Assembly: GCA_019745615.1 (NCBI GenBank)
Contig: JAIESZ010000321.1
Location: 1-43,605 of the forward strand
From: Burkholderiaceae bacterium
GTDB taxonomy: Bacteria; Pseudomonadota; Gammaproteobacteria; Burkholderiales; Burkholderiaceae_C
Reading direction: 5' to 3'
DNA length: 43,605 bases
In this document: one piece after another, positions 38,734-43,605 of the stretch
Numbering within the stretch: the first letter of the stretch is position 1
Layout: the number at the start of each line of letters is the position of its first letter
Notes under the pieces: generated by a model
What the model was told of the DNA's origin: nothing
The model's input: the letters and a program-made list of their open reading frames with translations, nothing else
Databases searched by the model: none
Position numbers and translations under genes: made by a program

Positions 38734-40766
38734 TTATTCGTGGTGTGCGACTTAGGGCAACTACAAACGAAGGTGACTATGGGTTCAGCTTCAATTTCGC
38801 CAGAAATTTGACCATCATCCGTGCGAAAAATTCAAGCGGCAAGAGCACGCTATTCAACAGCTTACTGTATGGCCTTGGAATGGAAGAGCTGGTGGGGGGA
38901 CGGAATGAAAAAGTGCTGGTTTATGCGCTCAAAGAGCATTTCCAGTACGAAGGTCGACGAATATTGGTAACGGGCTCAGAGGTATTTCTCGAAATCGAGA
39001 ATCGCGAGGGCGACGTGGTTACGCTCCGCCGCTCAATCCGCGATTCGGTTAAAGACCCAAAGCTCATTGAGGTGTTTGTCGGAGCGCATATTACTGAAGG
39101 TGCCGAACTGGGTGAAGCTCGGCCAACTTACGTTCATGATGGCGGTGGGGCACAAAGCCCGATGGGCTTTCATCGCTTTCTTGAGTCGTTTCTTGGATTG
39201 AGCTTACCACGTGTTCCGACAACTAATGGCAGTGAAACCAAGCTCTACTTACAGACGATATTCGCGGCAATGGCAGTGGAGCAAAAAAGGGGGTGGACTG
39301 ACTACATTGCTAGCATTCCGTTCTACGGTATCCGTGATGCCCGTACGCGCGTTGTTGAATTCCTCTTGGGGCTTGGGGTTTTTGAAACAAATGCTTTACG
39401 CAATAGGTTAAATGCAGAGTCGATAGAGATTGATGCTGACTGGCGCAAGACTGTTGAGGAGCTTCGAAGGGAAGCGACAGCTGTGGGCTCCGTTGTCGAA
39501 GGTGTGTCTGGAACACCAACCGCACTTTTCGACGAAGCTGCCGCAACTATTCGGCGGCTTTCGGGTAGTTCGTCTGTAACGCTGACCGAGCACATCAGTC
39601 AGTTGCTGTCTGAGTATGCCGCGTTGCAATTGCAGGCGCAGGAATACCACAAGACGTCCGGCGCTGAAGCGATGCAGGGCCTGACGGTTGCTATGGATGA
39701 GCTACAGCAGTTAAGTGTGTTGCACGAACGTGCGACGGCTCGTCACATTGAGCTACGCGTATCTTTGAAGGATTACGAGAAATTGCTGGCAGAGGCCAAT
39801 GAGGACCTCGAGCGAAACAAGACAGCCGCGAAACTACGAGAGCTCGGTGCAAAACATGAGGTAGCTACTGCATCCGGAAAATGTCCAACTTGCAATCAAC
39901 CTGTAGAAGATACGTTGCTTGCGGATGCTGTTACCGGTCCCCAAATGGACCTTGCCACTAACATCGCCTACCTAAATAGCCAACGGCGCATGCTCTTGCG
40001 TCAAATTGCAGGCCTGAAGTCGGAACTACAAGCTACTGAAGTCCGAGTATCGGAACTAGCCGGTCGTATCGCTAGGAAGCGAGACCTACTTACAGCCATG
40101 CGCGGAGATGTCACTTCCGGAGCCTCTGAATCGAAAGCCGTGGTGCGCCGGCAGATTCAGATTGAGGTTGAAGTGGAGGCGCTGGAACGACTTCAGGCAA
40201 AAGCAGTTGAGCTCTTTAGCCGACTGGTGCTGATAGCGAAGCGTTTGAGTAACAACCAAGCAGCCAGAAGGTCCGTACCCAAGGAGACTTACAGTGTGGA
40301 GGACATTGAGCGTATCAAGCGCTTCCAGTTTTACTTTCGCGCTAACGCAGGCTCTTTCGGTTACGAGAGCGCTCCAATTGGCGATGTCGAAATTGGTAAA
40401 GACACCCTTGTTCCGTGCTTGGCACAGATGGAATTGCGAGAGATACGTACCGATATCAAGTCTGATTCGAGCGCAAGCGACTTTGTGAGACTTATCTGGA
40501 GCTACCTTCTGGCTCTTTATCAGACGTCATCCTCACCTTCTTCGCCAGGGAACCATCCAGGGCTGTTGATGTTTGATGAGCCTGGGCAGCACTCTATGGC
40601 AGTCGATAGTCAGCATGCACTACTGAAACAACTCGCCAGTGAATCGACTCTGCAAAGCATCGTCGCAGCCTCATTCGACGAAACGGAAGAAGTGTTCCGA
40701 CAGGCAACAGACGGACTTAAGTACACCTTAATTGAATGGGATGGCAAGCTGATTCGACCTTTGTAG
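38730..40766 (+). CDS. SMC/Rad50-like ABC ATPase of an ABC-3C-like system
   Basis: FNFARNLTIIRAKNSSGKSTLFNSLLYGLG (Walker A), coiled coil with CPTCNQP zinc hook-like motif, LLMFDEPGQHSMA (Walker B/D-loop). Confidence 0.85.
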   Translation: MIIRGVRLRATTNEGDYGFSFNFARNLTIIRAKNSSGKSTLFNSLLYGLGMEELVGGRNEKVLVYALKEHFQYEGRRILVTGSEVFLEIENREGDVVTLRRSIRDSVKDPKLIEVFVGAHITEGAELGEARPTYVHDGGGAQSPMGFHRFLESFLGLSLPRVPTTNGSETKLYLQTIFAAMAVEQKRGWTDYIASIPFYGIRDARTRVVEFLLGLGVFETNALRNRLNAESIEIDADWRKTVEELRREATAVGSVVEGVSGTPTALFDEAAATIRRLSGSSSVTLTEHISQLLSEYAALQLQAQEYHKTSGAEAMQGLTVAMDELQQLSVLHERATARHIELRVSLKDYEKLLAEANEDLERNKTAAKLRELGAKHEVATASGKCPTCNQPVEDTLLADAVTGPQMDLATNIAYLNSQRRMLLRQIAGLKSELQATEVRVSELAGRIARKRDLLTAMRGDVTSGASESKAVVRRQIQIEVEVEALERLQAKAVELFSRLVLIAKRLSNNQAARRSVPKETYSVEDIERIKRFQFYFRANAGSFGYESAPIGDVEIGKDTLVPCLAQMELREIRTDIKSDSSASDFVRLIWSYLLALYQTSSSPSSPGNHPGLLMFDEPGQHSMAVDSQHALLKQLASESTLQSIVAASFDETEEVFRQATDGLKYTLIEWDGKLIRPL

Positions 40767-40784
40767 ACTGTGAATATGAGAGCG

Positions 40785-42419
40785 TTACTTGCTAAGAGCA
40801 GAGCTTTGGCCGCAATAAGTGGGATTTTGCAGGAGGGGTACTGGGATTGGTCTACCCGCTGCGAGCACCTGCCCAGCTAGAGCTGCTTCCACGATTTCGA
40901 CCACGATATTGCGTTCAGCCACTGCCGTGCGCGCGGCACAACTCACTAAGGCTACTGCAACAGCAGCTTCCGGTAAACCCACCTGCTGGGAAAGTTCGAA
41001 TGCAATAGCATGTGGGTCCCCACGGCCACAACGCTCAAGTGCCGTGCGCGCATCATTATCGGAGTCACAGCCTAATTGAGTTCGAATTTCAGCAATCCCA
41101 GCGTTCCGAGCAACCTCAAATGCCCACAGTTCTGGGCAAGCGGTACCTGGTAGCGTGGCCCAAGACAACCTTCGTTCCGCAGTTGCATGGGGGTATCGGA
41201 CGCGAGCAGCTTGCACGTATCCTGTTGCTTCCTGCTCTGTAACATCACCATCCCACAAAATGAGGCATCTTGTTTGCTCCATCAATCGCAAATGGCTCTG
41301 CGCTTGTAAAGCGAGCTCAGACTTTGCACCACAGCTTTTGATGGCGACCCTGCGGCGCGTTGATTTGGGCAGCATTTGCATAACAAGCTCCACGGAAAAT
41401 TCATCTTCGCACAAGATAACAAGTTCACTGTGATTGGTATCAGACATCTCAGAAAGTGCGAACTGAGTTGACGGACTAGCAATCACTCTATGTGAGGTAG
41501 GCTCTCGCACGACCAATACTCGAGCTTGTCTCGGTAATTGGTCAAGAACGTGATGAGAGTGCGTCGACCCAATAATTTGTAGCTTCCGCTCCCATGCGAT
41601 TTGAATCAGCGCTTTGACTGCTCTTTTCTGTGCAGCAGGATGCAGCCCTGTCTCAAGTTCTTCAAGGACAACTAGAGACCCCTCTGGGACTGAGTAAAGC
41701 CGAGAAAGCAGGCCTATGAGCGCATCTTCCCCCGTGCCCATATTAAAGCTGGTGTAACCACCGACATTCCCACTGCGTCGAATGCTGGATTTACGTCCTT
41801 TTAGGGTCTCAGCGCTTGGATAAGTTCGAGAAAGTACTTGCTCAAGGTGGGTCCGAGCTCCTTGCTGGAGCGCGACTGTCACCGGGTTGGCTCTAAGGCT
41901 GAATTGGGTGCGCAGAATCGATAGTTCAATGGCAGGCATTGCCCTAGAAAGACCAAGAAATTCAACCGGTCTTGCAGGTCTTCTTTCGTAATGCATCCAC
42001 TTGTCAGAGCGTTTCGATATCGAAATCGATGCATCTCCAGAGTACGTCCACTCCAAATTCACACCAGTAGGGTCAGCATCACCTGGACCTCGGTGAAAAA
42101 AGTCCTGAAAGGTGTAGTAACTAAACTTTGCGGGACCTAGCCCCGAGAACCGACGTGCATTTGCTGATATGTGTCCTGCATAGCCATGAAAGGCAAGGGC
42201 TGCGAGAGCCAACAATGTTGTCTTCCCGCTGCCGTTTTGCCCAGATAGAAATGTGACCGGATAGCTAAATTCCACTTTTAGCTCACGTATACCTCTTAGA
42301 CCAAGGCCAACCGGTGCTTGAATACAAATCGACTTCAGGAGCGGAAATTGACCGAACCTCTCGTGTTCCCAGGCATTTTGTAAATTTCTCTCAGTGTTAT
42401 TCAGTCTGGTACCCGGCAC
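40785..42419 (-). CDS. AAA ATPase with C-terminal TOPRIM-like domain (OLD-family nuclease-like)
   Basis: FLSGQNGSGKTTLLALAALAF, LVVLEELETGLHPAAQKRAVKALIQIA, IIGSTHSHHVLDQLP, then VILCEDEFSVELVMQML and RCLILWDGD (TOPRIM E...DxD). Confidence 0.75.
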   Translation of the reverse strand: MPGTRLNNTERNLQNAWEHERFGQFPLLKSICIQAPVGLGLRGIRELKVEFSYPVTFLSGQNGSGKTTLLALAALAFHGYAGHISANARRFSGLGPAKFSYYTFQDFFHRGPGDADPTGVNLEWTYSGDASISISKRSDKWMHYERRPARPVEFLGLSRAMPAIELSILRTQFSLRANPVTVALQQGARTHLEQVLSRTYPSAETLKGRKSSIRRSGNVGGYTSFNMGTGEDALIGLLSRLYSVPEGSLVVLEELETGLHPAAQKRAVKALIQIAWERKLQIIGSTHSHHVLDQLPRQARVLVVREPTSHRVIASPSTQFALSEMSDTNHSELVILCEDEFSVELVMQMLPKSTRRRVAIKSCGAKSELALQAQSHLRLMEQTRCLILWDGDVTEQEATGYVQAARVRYPHATAERRLSWATLPGTACPELWAFEVARNAGIAEIRTQLGCDSDNDARTALERCGRGDPHAIAFELSQQVGLPEAAVAVALVSCAARTAVAERNIVVEIVEAALAGQVLAAGRPIPVPLLQNPTYCGQSSALSK

Positions 42420-42473
42420 TTTTTCTCCCTATTGGACGCACTTTATTCAACCAAACATATTAACTGCATCTTG

Positions 42474-42615
42474 CTAGCTATCAGGTCCCCTACGCACCAT
42501 ATCCACACCAATGCCGTATTGCTGCGCCAACTCTTTGTCGGTGCCGCTGGCTTGCTGCAGCGCCAAGCGCGTAGCAGGGGTGGTGGTTGCATTCTTGTGC
42601 AGGGCAATCAACATA
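42474..42615 (-). mobile_element. IS481-family transposase N-terminal fragment
   Basis: MLIALHKNATTTPATRLALQQASGTDKELAQQYGIGVDMVRR. Confidence 0.75.
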
Positions 42616-42649
42616 GCAACTCCTTGGCAGAGGTTTACCATGTTGCCAG

Positions 42650-43432
42650 AACCTCCTTCAACACCTCCCGACCCTAGCACGGGCACCGCAGCATCGGCAT
42701 CATCATCACAAATTGAAGTGTAGCTGCACCAAGGCAAGACGATGCTCAAGGTGCGTTGGCCAGTGACCGCGGCTGCCGATTGCGCCACTTGGCTACGCGC
42801 GGTGTTGGCGTGATACCGGTGCAAGCGGTCTGGCTGGCTACCCAACCTCTGGATATGCGCTCTGGTATTGATAGCGGGTAGTGGTCGTCTTTGGGGCGGT
42901 ACAGCCCCAACATGCCTATGTGTTTGCCAACCGCAGCAGCACACGAATCAAAGTGTTAGTGCATGATGGTCTTGGCATTTGGCTGGCCAGCCGGCGTTTG
43001 CACCGAGGCCGCTTTGTCTGGGCTGATACGCAAGCGGGAACAAGGGTGCCGCTGAGCCAGCAACAGCTGTAAGCCTTGGACTACAGCCTGCGCCGCTGGA
43101 CGGCGCTGACGCGCTTTGCCGACAATAGCGACTGGCCCATCGACAACAACTGGGCGAAGAACCAAATGCACCCGATTGCCCTGGGGCGTAAGAACTGGCT
43201 GTTTGCCGGCTGGCTACGGGCAGGCCACCGGGCAGCGGCCATCATGAGCTTGATTCAATCGGCCCGGCTCAACGGCCATGACCCCTATGCGTACTTGTGC
43301 GATGTGATGACACGTCTGCCCACGACCAAGCAAAAAGATATTGCCAGCCTATTGCCGCACCACTGGCAGCCCAACGAAGCGGTTACCAGCGTCTGAATTC
43401 TGGGTCAAGGTGGGGGTTAGCTGCGCGCTTAC
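42650..43432 (+). mobile_element. IS66-family element with internal deletion (tnpA C-term, frameshifted tnpB, tnpC C-term, right end)
   Basis: MLKVRWPVTAAADCATWLRAVLA (tnpA), QPQHAYVFANRSSTRIKVLVHDGLGIWLASRRLHRGRFVW (tnpB), DNNWAKNQMHPIALGRKNWLFAGWLRAGHRAAAIMSLIQSARLNGHDPYAYL (tnpC). Confidence 0.9.
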
Positions 43433-43605
43433 TTCACAACCTCAGACCAAGCTGAAGCTATTTCGCATTTCAAGCCCCGCACGCGGGAACGACTCACAGA
43501 GTCAATGCGTGAATCAACCTCAAAGGCGTTCACAACCTCAGACCAAGCTGAAGCTATTTCGCATTTCAAGCCCCGCACGCGGGAACGACTCACAGAGTCA
43601 ATGCG
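43433..43605. repeat. 96-bp tandem repeat (1.8 copies, truncated by window end)
   Basis: ttcacaacctcagaccaagctgaagctatttcgcatttcaagccccgcacgcgggaacgactcacagagtcaatgcg at 43433 and identical at 43529. Confidence 0.95.

Noticed and set aside
43433-43605. CRISPR array
   Set aside because: The 77-bp identical segment with a 19-bp remainder is a 96-bp tandem repeat; no repeat/spacer alternation and no cas genes.
43433-43605. Integron attC site
   Set aside because: No GTTRRRY/RYYYAAC core pair and no integrase; copies are identical, unlike attC sites.
1-43605. tRNA/rRNA genes, site-specific integrase or att sites
   Set aside because: None recognised by eye; island boundaries therefore cannot be defined from this window.

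Overview
This 43.6 kb window looks like a defence/accessory island from a betaproteobacterium (Comamonadaceae-like codon usage; inference only). From about 28.8 kb down to 1.9 kb almost everything lies on the minus strand: a YjjJ-type HipA kinase, a DrmD-like SNF2 helicase, a large N6-adenine DNA methyltransferase (DrmMI/PglX/Eco57I-like), an inserted block of small genes (Zn-ribbon protein, TM protein, PIN/HTH TA pair, SNase lipoprotein, RelE/Phd TA, ankyrin-like protein, BrnA-like antitoxin, predicted ADP-ribosyltransferase TA, DUF6088), a GST, a 2138-aa DUF1998 helicase (DruE / fused DrmA-DrmB-like) and a UvrD-like helicase with a RelE-like N-terminus. The main observations are: (1) the methyltransferase is split exactly at an 8-bp tandem repeat (GCCCGTGT), and removing one unit restores a single ORF of about 1750 aa carrying NPPW, which suggests a phase-variable OFF state; (2) the 3' end of the methyltransferase exists twice (19.17 kb and a 53-aa ORF at 16.33-16.49 kb), flanking a cargo block; (3) 33.76-33.96 kb has the layout of a P4-type satellite/prophage immunity RNA (two identical seqA/seqC-like copies, one complementary seqB-like segment inside a ~65-nt hairpin, and a terminator); (4) a three-gene ABC-3C-like operon with a convergent OLD-like ATPase/TOPRIM gene lies between two IS66 remnants; (5) there are several unexplained structured repeats (21-bp iteron-like array, cluster of UGAA-capped hairpins, 19-bp long inverted repeat, 96-bp tandem repeat that folds as a three-way junction). 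No database searches were possible; family names rest on motif recognition.
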